Shown here: piece after piece, positions 17,987-27,433 of the stretch
Numbering within the stretch: position 1 is the stretch's first letter
How the letters are laid out: every line of letters begins with the position of its first letter
Source: Flammeovirga pacifica
GTDB lineage: Bacteria > Bacteroidota > Bacteroidia > Cytophagales > Flammeovirgaceae
Direction: 5' to 3'
DNA length: 64,000 nucleotides
Assembly (NCBI RefSeq): GCF_000807855.2
Contig: NZ_JRYR02000002.1
Location: 1-64,000 of the forward strand
The notes under the pieces: generated by a model
Databases searched by the model: none
What the model saw: only the letters and a program-made list of their open reading frames with translations
What the model was told of the DNA's origin: nothing
Position numbers and translations under genes: made by a program

Positions 17987-19378
17987 ATGAGTATCATGAA
18001 ATTACATAAACACATTAAATATATCGTAGGCATTTTTTTATTAGGAGCTACTTCATGTAGTTTTACAGACATTAATCCTAAAGATTTTGTTGGAGATAAT
18101 AACGCCTTTGAGTCAGTAGATCAATTTCGTCAGCACCTTATTGGTGGTTACAAAGACATGTCATTAAAAACCTCTATGCATATTTCATCTATTGTGGTAG
18201 ATGATGTTAGTTTAGGCGGACAAGCGGGTGGCTTTGGTAGTGATAATTACAATTGGACCTACGTAGCGGCTTCTGGAGATCAAAATGCAGAGTGGTCTAA
18301 AAATTACAGAGTAATAAATCATGTCAACAGAATGATACAAGGAGTAGTGAATGTTCCTATTAATTCTGATGAAGACAAAAAGAATGTAGATGATTATATG
18401 GGACAAGCCTATTTTATTAGAGCTTACAGTCATTTTGATTTACTACGTTTCTTTGCTGATTTTTCTACTCCTTCTTCTTTGGGAATTCCATATATCTTGG
18501 AACCTCATTTAGAAGATCAGCCAGAAAGAAATAAAGTAGAGGAGTGTTTTACATTATTGCATAAAGACCTTGATAAAGCGATGGAGCTTATTGTAGAAGA
18601 GAGCAGTACAAACCCTGCTTTTGCTTCTAAACTGGCAGTAAAAGCCTTAAGAGCAAGAATCTTATTTTACGAACAGAAATATGCTGAAGCACAGTCTTTA
18701 GCAACAGAAGTATTGAACGCTCAGCCAATAGTTAACTTAGCTCGTTATTCACATATTTGGGCCGACCAAACTAATGATGGTGTGATCTTTAAGTTAAGTA
18801 GAAATCCTGGGGAGGAAGCGATTGGAACAATGTATTATGGTATTGATAATTCTTCACTGTTTACACCTTCAAAAAGTTTTATGAATGTTATAGATAGTGT
18901 AAATGATATTCGTTATGAATTATGGTTCACAAGGGCGGAAGATAGAGACGGAGCAATTGTCGATGTGGTCAATAAATATCCAGGTACAGATTCGAATAGA
19001 GGCCTGAATGATCAAAAAGTATTGAGATCAGCAGAAATGTTATTGATCGTAGCTGAGTGCCAAGCCAAAACATCGGACTTAAGTGGAGCAAGTGCTACTA
19101 TCAATACTTTAAGAAAAGAAAGGTTGATCAATTATACAGAGGTTAATTTTCAAAGTAAGGAAGAAGCTTTAACTGAAATCTTATTAGAGAGAAGAAAGGA
19201 ATTAGCTTATGAAGGGCATCGTTATTTTGATTTAAGAAGACACCGTTTACCAATTGTTCGAACAGAAAATTTATATCTTCCTGCAGATGATCACCATCAG
19301 ATTCAACCAATACCAGAAGCTGAATTTAATGCTAATATAAATATGGTGCAAAATCCAGGTTATGCTGGTAAACAATAG
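17987..19378 (+). CDS. SusD-family glycan-binding lipoprotein
   Basis: 463 residues; the outer-surface lid of the SusC importer. The lipobox cysteine is in LLGATSC (C24); the start could be the ATG at 17987 or, equally well, at 17996 (MKLHKHIKYIVG). The RagB/SusD fold is shown by FIRAYSHFDLLRFFADF at about 140-160 and the C-terminal ILLERRKELAYEGHRYFDL segment. It sits 6 bp downstream of the SusC gene and is followed by a hairpin terminator before the enzyme genes. Confidence 0.94.
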   Translation: MSIMKLHKHIKYIVGIFLLGATSCSFTDINPKDFVGDNNAFESVDQFRQHLIGGYKDMSLKTSMHISSIVVDDVSLGGQAGGFGSDNYNWTYVAASGDQNAEWSKNYRVINHVNRMIQGVVNVPINSDEDKKNVDDYMGQAYFIRAYSHFDLLRFFADFSTPSSLGIPYILEPHLEDQPERNKVEECFTLLHKDLDKAMELIVEESSTNPAFASKLAVKALRARILFYEQKYAEAQSLATEVLNAQPIVNLARYSHIWADQTNDGVIFKLSRNPGEEAIGTMYYGIDNSSLFTPSKSFMNVIDSVNDIRYELWFTRAEDRDGAIVDVVNKYPGTDSNRGLNDQKVLRSAEMLLIVAECQAKTSDLSGASATINTLRKERLINYTEVNFQSKEEALTEILLERRKELAYEGHRYFDLRRHRLPIVRTENLYLPADDHHQIQPIPEAEFNANINMVQNPGYAGKQ

Positions 19379-19399
19379 ACAAAACTAAATAAACCCAAG

Positions 19400-19439
19400 A
19401 GCACCTAAACAATACCTTGAAAAGTTTAGGTGCTTTTTT
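19400..19439 (+). terminator. Intrinsic terminator/attenuator between SusD and GH92 genes
   Basis: AGCACCTAAAC pairs perfectly with GTTTAGGTGCT across a 13-nt spacer, followed by a T-run. It lies 21 bp after susD and ends just before the GH92 start, so partial read-through would lower enzyme expression relative to SusCD. Confidence 0.8.
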
Positions 19440-19459
19440 AAAAACTAAACAGAAGACCA

Positions 19460-22396
19460 ATGAAAAAATGGACAATACTATTATTCTTACTGCCTAGTAC
19501 ATTGCTTTTTGGGCAATCACAAAAACTCATTGATTTTGTCGATCCATTTATTGGTACAGGTAGTCATGGTCACACCTACCCAGGGGCTATTTTACCATTT
19601 GGAGGAGTTCAATTAAGTCCAGATACTAGGAATGATAATTCTTGGGATAACTCTGGAGGTTATCATTATGATGATCCGACCATTTTAGGTTTTACACATA
19701 CCCATTTATCAGGAGTAGGTGTACCCGATTATTGTGATATCTTATTTCAACCTTTTACAGGAAAAACTAAGTTAGACCCAGGTACAGAAGATAAGCCAGA
19801 AACTGGATATCGTTCTAGATTTAATCACAAAGAAGAAGAAGCTAAACCCGGTTATTATGGTGTTAAACTATTAGATTATGATATTGATGTAGCTCTTTCA
19901 GTGACAAAAAGAGTGGGAATACACAAATACAATTACCCTAAAAAAGTAAAGCAACAAAAAATCCTAATCGATTTACAACATAAGGACGAAGTAGTAGATG
20001 CATTTATTCGAGTAGTTTCGCCTACTGAAATCCAAGGATATAGAATTTCTAAAGATTGGGCAAATGAACAACATGTTTATTTTGTAGCACAATTTTCTTC
20101 TCCAATCGTATCAGCTCAACTTTTTGATCATAAAAAAGAACAACAAACGGAATCACTAAATGGAGAAGCTATACAGGCAGTTTTAAATTTTGAAAAATCT
20201 AGAGAAGTTCTAGTAAAAGTAGGGATCTCAGCTGTTGATATTGAAGGTGCAAGAAAAAATTTAAATGAAGAATTACCACACTGGGATTTTGATCAAGTAG
20301 TTTCCAATGCTGCTAGTGCTTGGGAAACTGAAATGCAAAAAATCAAAGTAGAGGGTGGATCATTAGCTCAAAAAAGAAACTTTTATACCTCTTGGTATCA
20401 TTGTTTAGTTGTTCCAAATGTATATAATGATGTTGATGGACGCTATAGAGGGATGGACAAAAGCATTCATACTGTAACCGATGGAAATCAATATACAATT
20501 TTCTCATTATGGGATACTTTTAGAGGGTTACATCCATTATTAGCGACCACACATACAGAAGAGACTAAAGATTTTGTGAACACTTTAGTAAGAATGTATG
20601 AACAATTTGGAGTACTTCCTATGTGGGAATTGTCTGCCAATGATACCTATTGTATGATAGCCTATCATGCTGTTTCTGTTTTTGCAGATGCGCAGGCTAA
20701 AGGAATAAAAGGAATGGATTTGAACAAAATGTTGGAAGCAAGTTTAACTACAGCTAATCAAGATAAGAGAGGTTTGTTTTCTTACAAAACGTTGGGTTAT
20801 GTTGGATCAAATGCAAGTAGTCAATCGGTCTCTAAAACGTTGGAATATGCTTATAATGATTGGTGTATTGCACAATTAGCAAAGGCTGCTAATGATACAA
20901 AAAACGAAGAAATATTTACACAGAGAGCTCAATTCTATCAAAATGTTTACGATCCTTCTAGAGGATTTATGGTAGGTAGAAATACAGACAGAGCATTTGC
21001 TGAAAACTTTGAAGCCACAAAAGTAGGCTATGATTTCACCGAAGGAAATTCCTTTCAATACAGTCTTTTCGTTCCACATGATATGCAAGGTATGAGATCT
21101 TTATTGGGAGGAAGTGAAGCACTAGAAAGTTGGTTAGACAGCTTATTTATTGCAGATATAGATCCTGATTTAGACGATGGTACAGACGTGACAGGACTAA
21201 TTGGTAATTATGCTCATGGTAACGAACCAAGTCATCATATGGCTTATTTATATAATTATACATCGGCTCCATGGAAAACACAGGAAAGAGTATATCAAAT
21301 ATTAAATGATCAATATAAAGATCACCCGGCGGGAATTAGTGGTAATGAAGATTGTGGTCAAATGTCTGCATGGTATGTTCTTAGTGCAATGGGATTTTAT
21401 TCTGTTAACCCAGGACAGCCGGAATTCCAAATTGGTGTGCCTTTGTTCGATCAGGTCTCATTAAGTTTACCCAACAATGCTACTTTTAATGTTGCTGTAG
21501 ACAGAGAATCTTCAAAAAGTAAATACATTCATAGTATGAAGATGAATGGAGTGCCATATCATAAATCGTTTATAGATCATAAGGATATTATTGAAGGAGG
21601 AAAATGGGAAGTGGTATTAAAGGATCTACCTCCTAAAAACAATCCATTTACTGTAGAAGCCACTCCATATGTTGTTAAGAGGTATGCTTCAGTTCCATAT
21701 GTTATTCAAGGTGATAATTACTTTTTAAATACCACTGATGTGAGTTTAGCCTCTGAAGATGATTCAGAAATATATTACACGCTAGATGGTACTACTCCAA
21801 CAAAAGAAAGTATAAAATATACACAACCCTTTATTGTTGATAAAAAAACCGAAGTAAAGTTCAGAGCTTATCATCCTCAACTTTTACCAAGTTATGTAGT
21901 GACATCTGTTTTCCAACCTTCGTCATCACCTAGTAAAATATCTGAAAATACATTATCAAGCGGATTAACGTTGTCGTATTATGAAGGCGTTTATAGAAGT
22001 GTTTACGATTTTGAAAATGATCAACCAAAATTTACGAAAATTGTAAATCAAGTTAATTTAGATCACATAGAAAGGGAGGAATGGATAGGAATGTCGTTTG
22101 ATGGTTATATTTATATTGATGAGGAAGGAAACTATACCTTTGAAGTGGATGCTAATGACGGTAGTCAAATGTTGATAAATGGCATTGAACTATTTGAAAG
22201 TGATGGTAGAAAAACAAAATCATTACCACAAAGTCAATCGATGTTATTGATGAAAGGGTATCATCAAGTAAGTATTAAGTACTTCCAATGTTCTGATAAG
22301 AAAAAATTAGTTTTTTCTTGGCAGAAAGAAGATGGGGAGAAAGAACTTGTGCCAGATGCAATCCTTTTTTCCAATGCAGCTACTCAAGGTAAATAA
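19460..22396 (+). CDS. GH92 alpha-mannosidase with chitobiase-like and PA14 C-terminal domains
   Basis: 978 residues, longer than the usual 750 or so. Signal peptide at 1-18 (LLFGQ). The GH92 body (about 22-735) shows GTGSHGHTYPGAILPFGGVQ, HGNEPSHHMAYLYNY (catalytic acid expected at E589) and GNEDCGQMSAWYVLSAMGF (D631 as expected base region). These are calcium-dependent inverting exo-mannosidases. The extension carries a chitobiase/HEX-type beta domain (about 750-815, IYYTLDGTTPTKES) and a PA14 domain (about 835-970, EEGNYTFEVDANDGSQMLING), both probably glycan-binding. It is followed 19 bp later by a second GH92 gene. Linkage specificity cannot be read safely, though the GNEPxHH form is typical of alpha-1,2 and related mannosidases. 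Confidence 0.93.
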   Translation: MKKWTILLFLLPSTLLFGQSQKLIDFVDPFIGTGSHGHTYPGAILPFGGVQLSPDTRNDNSWDNSGGYHYDDPTILGFTHTHLSGVGVPDYCDILFQPFTGKTKLDPGTEDKPETGYRSRFNHKEEEAKPGYYGVKLLDYDIDVALSVTKRVGIHKYNYPKKVKQQKILIDLQHKDEVVDAFIRVVSPTEIQGYRISKDWANEQHVYFVAQFSSPIVSAQLFDHKKEQQTESLNGEAIQAVLNFEKSREVLVKVGISAVDIEGARKNLNEELPHWDFDQVVSNAASAWETEMQKIKVEGGSLAQKRNFYTSWYHCLVVPNVYNDVDGRYRGMDKSIHTVTDGNQYTIFSLWDTFRGLHPLLATTHTEETKDFVNTLVRMYEQFGVLPMWELSANDTYCMIAYHAVSVFADAQAKGIKGMDLNKMLEASLTTANQDKRGLFSYKTLGYVGSNASSQSVSKTLEYAYNDWCIAQLAKAANDTKNEEIFTQRAQFYQNVYDPSRGFMVGRNTDRAFAENFEATKVGYDFTEGNSFQYSLFVPHDMQGMRSLLGGSEALESWLDSLFIADIDPDLDDGTDVTGLIGNYAHGNEPSHHMAYLYNYTSAPWKTQERVYQILNDQYKDHPAGISGNEDCGQMSAWYVLSAMGFYSVNPGQPEFQIGVPLFDQVSLSLPNNATFNVAVDRESSKSKYIHSMKMNGVPYHKSFIDHKDIIEGGKWEVVLKDLPPKNNPFTVEATPYVVKRYASVPYVIQGDNYFLNTTDVSLASEDDSEIYYTLDGTTPTKESIKYTQPFIVDKKTEVKFRAYHPQLLPSYVVTSVFQPSSSPSKISENTLSSGLTLSYYEGVYRSVYDFENDQPKFTKIVNQVNLDHIEREEWIGMSFDGYIYIDEEGNYTFEVDANDGSQMLINGIELFESDGRKTKSLPQSQSMLLMKGYHQVSIKYFQCSDKKKLVFSWQKEDGEKELVPDAILFSNAATQGK

Positions 22397-22415
22397 TAGT
22401 AATTTATAGATTATA

Positions 22416-24713
22416 ATGAAGAAAATATTTTTAGTAATACACTTATTTTTGGCGTCATCTTATTTGTTTGCCCAAGAAATAGAAAACTATATCGATTTTG
22501 TTAATCCATTGATTGGTACTCAAAATATGGGGCATACTTTTCCGGGAGCCACAGCTCCTTTCGGAATGGTACAGCTTAGTCCAGAAACAAACCAAGTACC
22601 TATGTATAATGCAGAAGGTCAATACAATAAAAAGACCTATGAGTATTGTGCTGGATATCAATACGGAGATAGTACTATTTTTGGATTTGCCCATACACAT
22701 ATGAGTGGTACTGGTCATGCTGATTTAGGTGATTTTTTAATTATGCCTACTACAGGAGAATTAACCTTAGATCCTGGTACGGCAGATCAAAAACAAAAAG
22801 GGTATCACTCTTCTTTTCGCCATGAAACGGAAAAGGCGACACCGGGGTATTATGAGGTGGTATTGGATGATTACAATATAAAGGCTCAACTTACCGCTAC
22901 AGAGCGTGTCGGATATCATAAATATACTTTTAATAAAACAGAAGAAGCACATATTATTTTAGATCTTATGTCTAATATTTATAATCATGATGATAAAAAT
23001 GTGTGGTCTTTTGTAAGAGTAGAAAATGATTCGACAGTTGTTGGGTATAGACAAACTCACGGATGGGCAAGAACAAGGTATGTTTATTTTGCAATGCGAT
23101 TTTCAAAGCCTATAAAAAACTATGGTCATAAAAAGTATGATAAACCCAATTATAATGGTTTTTATAGAAAGTTTGATGAAGAACATAATTTCCCTGAAAT
23201 GGCAGGCAAACAGCTTAGAGCCTATTTTGATTTTGATGTACAAGAAGGAGAAGCCATTGATGTTAAATTCGCATTATCAGCTGTAAGTACAGAAGGTGCT
23301 ATGTTAAACTTAACTACTGAAGTGCCCGGTTGGGGATTGGATAAGGTCAAACATGCAACACAAATTAAATGGAATAATGAGCTTCAAAAAATTGATGTAA
23401 AAGTAGCTAATAAAGCACAGAAAGAAACATTTTATACCGCTATGTATCATAGTATGTTGAGTCCTGTGATTTATGAAGATGTGGATCAAAAATACAGAGG
23501 TTTAGATCAAAATATTTATACTTCTGATGGATTTACAAACTATACCATTTTTTCATTATGGGATACCTATAGAGCACTTCATCCATTATTTAATTTAATT
23601 CAGCCAGAAAGGAATAATGATATGATAAAGTCGATGTTGGCTCATCAGGACCAAAGTATTCATCATATGTTACCTATATGGAGTCATTATTCGAATGAAA
23701 ATTGGTGTATGGTGGGTTATCATGCAGTAACAGTTTTGGCTGATGCTGTAGCTAAAAATACAACTGATGCAGACTTAAAAAGAATGTTAGAAGCTTCTAA
23801 AGCAACCTCCACGGTTCGTTATTTTGATGGGATCGGAGAGTACATAGATTTAGGTTATGTTCCTGAAGATAAAAGTAATGCATCCGTTTCTAAAACATTA
23901 GAATATGCTTATAATGATTGGTGTATTGCTCAATTAGCAAAAGCCAATGGAGATGATGCTGTCGAAGAAGAATATACTCTAAGATCAAAGTACTATAAAA
24001 ATGTATTTGATAAAGAAATAAACTACATGCGACCAAAACTATCGGATGGTTCTTGGAGAGATAACTTTGATCCTTTAGATACTCACGGGCAGGGCTTTAT
24101 TGAGGGCAATGCGTGGAACTATGGCTTGTATGTACCTCATGAAGTTGAAAATATGATTGAAATGATGGGTGGGAAAGATCAGTTTTCACAACATCTCGAT
24201 AAAATTTTCACTACTGAAATTGAAGATAAATACATCGAGCATCATGAGGACATTACTAGAGATGGAATTATAGGAAATTATGTTCATGGCAACGAGCCAG
24301 GACATCATATGCCGTATTTATACAATTGGACGAACGATGCTTGGAAAACCCAAGAAAGAGTAAGGATGATTTTGGATACGATGTATTCTAACGATATTGA
24401 TGGCTTATGTGGTAATGACGATGCAGGACAGATGAGTGCGTGGTATATATTTAGTAGTTTAGGTTTCTACCCCGTTTTACCAGGATCAGCAGATTATGCT
24501 ATCGGTTCTCCACTTGTGGAAGAAGCAACCATACAATTAGATAATGGTAAAACATTAAGTATCGTTGCTAAAAACCAATCTTCTAAAAATGTATATGTCA
24601 AAAAAGTGATTTTAAATGGGAAAGAAGTGAAAGGAAATACTTTAAATCATAATGATTTGGCCCAAGGAGGAACTTTGATTTTTGAGATGAGTAAGAGGCC
24701 TAAAAAGAAATAG
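22416..24713 (+). CDS. GH92 alpha-mannosidase
   Basis: 765 residues, standard length for the family. Signal peptide at 1-19 (SSYLFAQ). Family motifs: GTQNMGHTFPGATAPFGMVQ, GTGHADLGDFLIMP, HGNEPGHHMPYLYNW (E627 as expected acid), GNDDAGQMSAWYIFSSLGF (D668/D669). It differs from the upstream GH92 in lacking C-terminal binding domains and in its central region (extra loop near HYSNENWCMVGYHAVTVL), so the two probably cleave different alpha-mannosidic linkages. It ends the operon; a terminator follows. Confidence 0.94.
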   Translation: MKKIFLVIHLFLASSYLFAQEIENYIDFVNPLIGTQNMGHTFPGATAPFGMVQLSPETNQVPMYNAEGQYNKKTYEYCAGYQYGDSTIFGFAHTHMSGTGHADLGDFLIMPTTGELTLDPGTADQKQKGYHSSFRHETEKATPGYYEVVLDDYNIKAQLTATERVGYHKYTFNKTEEAHIILDLMSNIYNHDDKNVWSFVRVENDSTVVGYRQTHGWARTRYVYFAMRFSKPIKNYGHKKYDKPNYNGFYRKFDEEHNFPEMAGKQLRAYFDFDVQEGEAIDVKFALSAVSTEGAMLNLTTEVPGWGLDKVKHATQIKWNNELQKIDVKVANKAQKETFYTAMYHSMLSPVIYEDVDQKYRGLDQNIYTSDGFTNYTIFSLWDTYRALHPLFNLIQPERNNDMIKSMLAHQDQSIHHMLPIWSHYSNENWCMVGYHAVTVLADAVAKNTTDADLKRMLEASKATSTVRYFDGIGEYIDLGYVPEDKSNASVSKTLEYAYNDWCIAQLAKANGDDAVEEEYTLRSKYYKNVFDKEINYMRPKLSDGSWRDNFDPLDTHGQGFIEGNAWNYGLYVPHEVENMIEMMGGKDQFSQHLDKIFTTEIEDKYIEHHEDITRDGIIGNYVHGNEPGHHMPYLYNWTNDAWKTQERVRMILDTMYSNDIDGLCGNDDAGQMSAWYIFSSLGFYPVLPGSADYAIGSPLVEEATIQLDNGKTLSIVAKNQSSKNVYVKKVILNGKEVKGNTLNHNDLAQGGTLIFEMSKRPKKK

Positions 24714-24737
24714 GTTATAAATATTAAAAAGTCGGAT

Positions 24738-24794
24738 AAAAAAACATCTTACCTCTTTTACCAATTGGGTATGTAGAGAGTAAGATGTTTTTTG
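24738..24794 (+). terminator. Intrinsic terminator after the GH92 operon
   Basis: A stem of AAAAAACATCTTAC and GTAAGATGTTTTTT with a loop of about 27 nt, followed by T-rich sequence. A-tracts on the other side could make it act on the minus strand too, where the next gene ends at 24879. Confidence 0.75.
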
Positions 24795-24878
24795 TATAAA
24801 ATATATAAGGATGGAGCTACACCTTGATCAATTATTTAATGCTCTTTCTAAACGAGAGGCATATCAATAGTAATAGGA

Positions 24879-25652
24879 TTACTTCTTAGGCCACCCCACC
24901 AAATACAACATCACACCTGGCCCATTCTTTACCTTGTCGATTTTCCACTCATAGTTTTCTTTTCCATCTACCTGATCGACTAAAGCCTTCATTTCATCAA
25001 CAGAATAAGTACGTAGTGCAGACACAATACCATCCCACATAACAAATAGAGGTAGAATTGGGATGAAATACGTAAATAGAATTCGAGCCAATGAAAATGG
25101 ACGAATAAATAAGGTAACCACCCATAAAGTAATCGGGGAAAATAACATTCCGATGACACTAGGAATTGATCTTTCTTGTCCTTCAAAAAGGGCGATGGGC
25201 TGTTGTGCATCTACCGCATTTTGAAGAATTTTAGTGGCCGATTTTTCCTCAAAGTGATGTAATGACAGAAATTGTGTTCTCAAACCTTTTATATCTGATG
25301 GAACATTGGTAGCATCTATTGGCGTTGTACTGTATCCAATATTATCAGCAAGGTCTGCTGTTCTCTTAAATGCCGGAATATTCGGGAAGTAATCAGTTAA
25401 AGTGATAGATACTTGAGGGGTGTTTTTTTTCAGTTCATCATTTAAAAATAACCAACTACCACCACCACCAGAAGCTAAATCAATAATTTTAGTAGTATTA
25501 CTTTTCTGCATTACCTCTTCTATAAGTGGAATTGCAGGAGCAAACATTTTTGTTTTATTGGCCAAGAATTGTAAAAAATCAGTGCCATAATTTCTAATGT
25601 TTTTTGGAAACCATTGTTGGTCTTCAAATTCAAAAAGTTGTAATCTACCCAT
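24879..25652 (-). CDS. SAM-dependent methyltransferase-like protein
   Basis: I start at the ATG at 25652 (257 residues: MGRLQLFEFEDQQWFPKNIR) instead of an upstream in-frame ATG at 25787. The 45 upstream residues are basic and aromatic without pattern, and a candidate -7 promoter element lies inside them. The glycine-rich SAM-binding motif I is IIDLASGGGGSW near residue 55; a TLTDYFPN segment would be motif II. A hydrophobic stretch at about 165-205 (FSPITLWVVTLFIRPF, ILFTYFIPILPLF) suggests membrane association. Substrate unknown. It is a single gene, opposite to its neighbours and with no visible link to the glycan loci. Confidence 0.75.
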   Translation of the reverse strand: MGRLQLFEFEDQQWFPKNIRNYGTDFLQFLANKTKMFAPAIPLIEEVMQKSNTTKIIDLASGGGGSWLFLNDELKKNTPQVSITLTDYFPNIPAFKRTADLADNIGYSTTPIDATNVPSDIKGLRTQFLSLHHFEEKSATKILQNAVDAQQPIALFEGQERSIPSVIGMLFSPITLWVVTLFIRPFSLARILFTYFIPILPLFVMWDGIVSALRTYSVDEMKALVDQVDGKENYEWKIDKVKNGPGVMLYLVGWPKK

Positions 25653-25672
25653 AATTAAGTTTGTTGTTTTAT

Positions 25673-25680
25673 CAAATATA
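25673..25680 (-). promoter_or_regulatory. Candidate -7 element for the methyltransferase-like gene
   Basis: On the minus strand this reads TATATTTG, a match to TAnnTTTG, 20 nt upstream of the chosen ATG. A TTTG lies a further 12 nt upstream (25693-25696), closer than the usual 19 nt. It supports the shorter start. Confidence 0.35.
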
Positions 25681-25787
25681 AATAGAAAATAGCAAATTGG
25701 TTGTATTAAGAATTCTCTTCTAAGATTCTTTTGATTAATCCTTTTATGATTGAAAAAAAAGAAACGGACATATCCTATTTTTATCAA

Positions 25788-26432
25788 AGACCACTTTCCA
25801 TTAAACCAAATTCCCCTTTCTATCAGCCACTTCCAATTTTACATAATATGAATTCTGAAATGTTGCCCCATCATCAAAAAAGGCATTTAATAGGAGCTAA
25901 ATTGATGTAAAAATTAAGCTATAAAACAAAAAGTCGATCTAATTTTTCAATGTTTACTCTAGACTTTTATGTTTATAAGTAATTGATTATTTGTAACTAG
26001 TGTTATTTTTATTCTAGACAAGTCAAATATTTAGCTTGATGATTTAATTGCACGATGTTAAGTATTAATCTAGTAGAAGAATTCCTCTTTCTCAGACCTC
26101 TTAATTACTTTTGTTTTAGGAAAGGGATAATCACAAGAAGTGATCTGCCATCTTTAAAATCTTTAGAATAGCTTTCACAAAATTCTTGTTTAAGCTACTT
26201 TAAAAGAGATTTGTAATTAATGTTTTAAGTACATTAGATAATACCATTTTCACCAATTTTATATTGGAGGGCTAATGAGTTTAGCGGAATAATATTTCAA
26301 AAGGGTAATATTGTATTTATTTGGGGGTATAATGGTTCAGGTCGTTTCAAATTTGATGTATAAACCTTTAATTTAAGAACTAACAAACGTTTTAATTCGA
26401 TATTAGAACATTCATTTTTTATTTACTTAAGC
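25788..26432. other. 645-bp AT-rich intergenic region before kdgK
   Basis: No ORF with coding character was seen. It holds short inverted repeats: ATCAC-AAGAA-GTGAT at 26130-26144 and CCAAT-TTTAT-ATTGG at 26253-26267. A TACTTTTG box (26106-26113) fits the -7 consensus, but would give a leader of more than 300 nt. These may be operator or leader elements; none is identified. Confidence 0.4.
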
Positions 26433-27431
26433 ATGAAAAAAATCGTAAGCTTTGGAGAATTGCTCATTAGGTTATCTTCTCCTGGATATCTAAGATTAAC
26501 ACAAACTAAGTCGTTAAATATTGATTTTGGGGGTGCTGAAGCGAATGTGGCAGTGTCTCTAGCACAATTTGGAGACAAGGTATCCTATGTCACTCGTGTA
26601 CCAGAAAATGATATGGTAACTAGTGCCATCCAACATTTGAATAGTTTTAAAGTAGGCACTGATGATATTTTATACGGTGGTGATCGTATGGGATTATACT
26701 ACTATGAAAATGGTGCAGTTGGTCGTGCTAGTAAAGTGGTCTATGATAGAAATTATTCTTCTACGGCTACTTTGACAAAAGGGATGTTCGATTGGGACGA
26801 AATCTTGAAAGATGCAGATTGGTTCCATTGGTCAGGTATTACACCTGCAGTATCTGAAGGGGCAACAGAAGCCTTAAAAGAAGCTTTAGAATTTGCTTCG
26901 GCGAAAGGTTTGACAATATCTATGGACTACAACTTTAGAGGTAACCTATGGAAATGGGGAAAAGAAGCCGATGAAGTGATGCCCGATTTAATGAAATACA
27001 ATCATGTTATGTCGGGTACACACCCTGATGTAGATGTATTGGCGGGACCTATTAAAGACGAGCTTTTTAAGATTGAAGGTGATAAAATAATGAAGGAATA
27101 CCCTAATTGTAAAGTGGTGGTATTTACTTCAAGAGGGGTGATTTCTGCAAGCCATAACACTTGGAGTGGTGCTTTATATGATGGAGAAAAAGTGTACCGA
27201 TCTACGCAATATGATCTAACTCATATTATAGATAGAGTTGGTGGAGGTGACTCTTTTATGGCAGCTCTTATTTATGGGTTAAGAAATTTAGGTGGACCTC
27301 AAGAAACTATTGATTTTGCAGTAGCAGCATCAGCTATCAAACATACTGTAGAAGGAGATCAAAACATTTGTACTGTAGATGAAGTACAAAATTTTATTAA
27401 AACTAACGGAACAGGAAAAATACAAAGATAA
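26433..27431 (+). CDS. kdgK: 2-keto-3-deoxygluconate kinase (PfkB family)
   Basis: 332 residues. Phosphorylates 2-keto-3-deoxygluconate (KDG) to KDPG in the cytoplasm. PfkB-family signatures: the N-terminal substrate-site stretch DFGGAEANVAVSLAQFG (about 31-47) and the C-terminal IDRVGGGDSFMAAL with D273 as the expected catalytic base; the usual GAGD is GGGD here. The specific assignment rests on the following gene, KDPG aldolase, 2 bp downstream, with which it makes the last two steps of uronate catabolism to pyruvate and glyceraldehyde-3-phosphate. It opens the second glycan locus and implies a uronic-acid-containing substrate. Confidence 0.88.
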   Translation: MKKIVSFGELLIRLSSPGYLRLTQTKSLNIDFGGAEANVAVSLAQFGDKVSYVTRVPENDMVTSAIQHLNSFKVGTDDILYGGDRMGLYYYENGAVGRASKVVYDRNYSSTATLTKGMFDWDEILKDADWFHWSGITPAVSEGATEALKEALEFASAKGLTISMDYNFRGNLWKWGKEADEVMPDLMKYNHVMSGTHPDVDVLAGPIKDELFKIEGDKIMKEYPNCKVVVFTSRGVISASHNTWSGALYDGEKVYRSTQYDLTHIIDRVGGGDSFMAALIYGLRNLGGPQETIDFAVAASAIKHTVEGDQNICTVDEVQNFIKTNGTGKIQR

Positions 27432-27433
27432 TC

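Noticed and set aside
25653-25787. Longer N-terminus for the methyltransferase-like protein
   Set aside because: Residues look like translated AT-rich intergenic DNA and contain a promoter-like TATATTTG.
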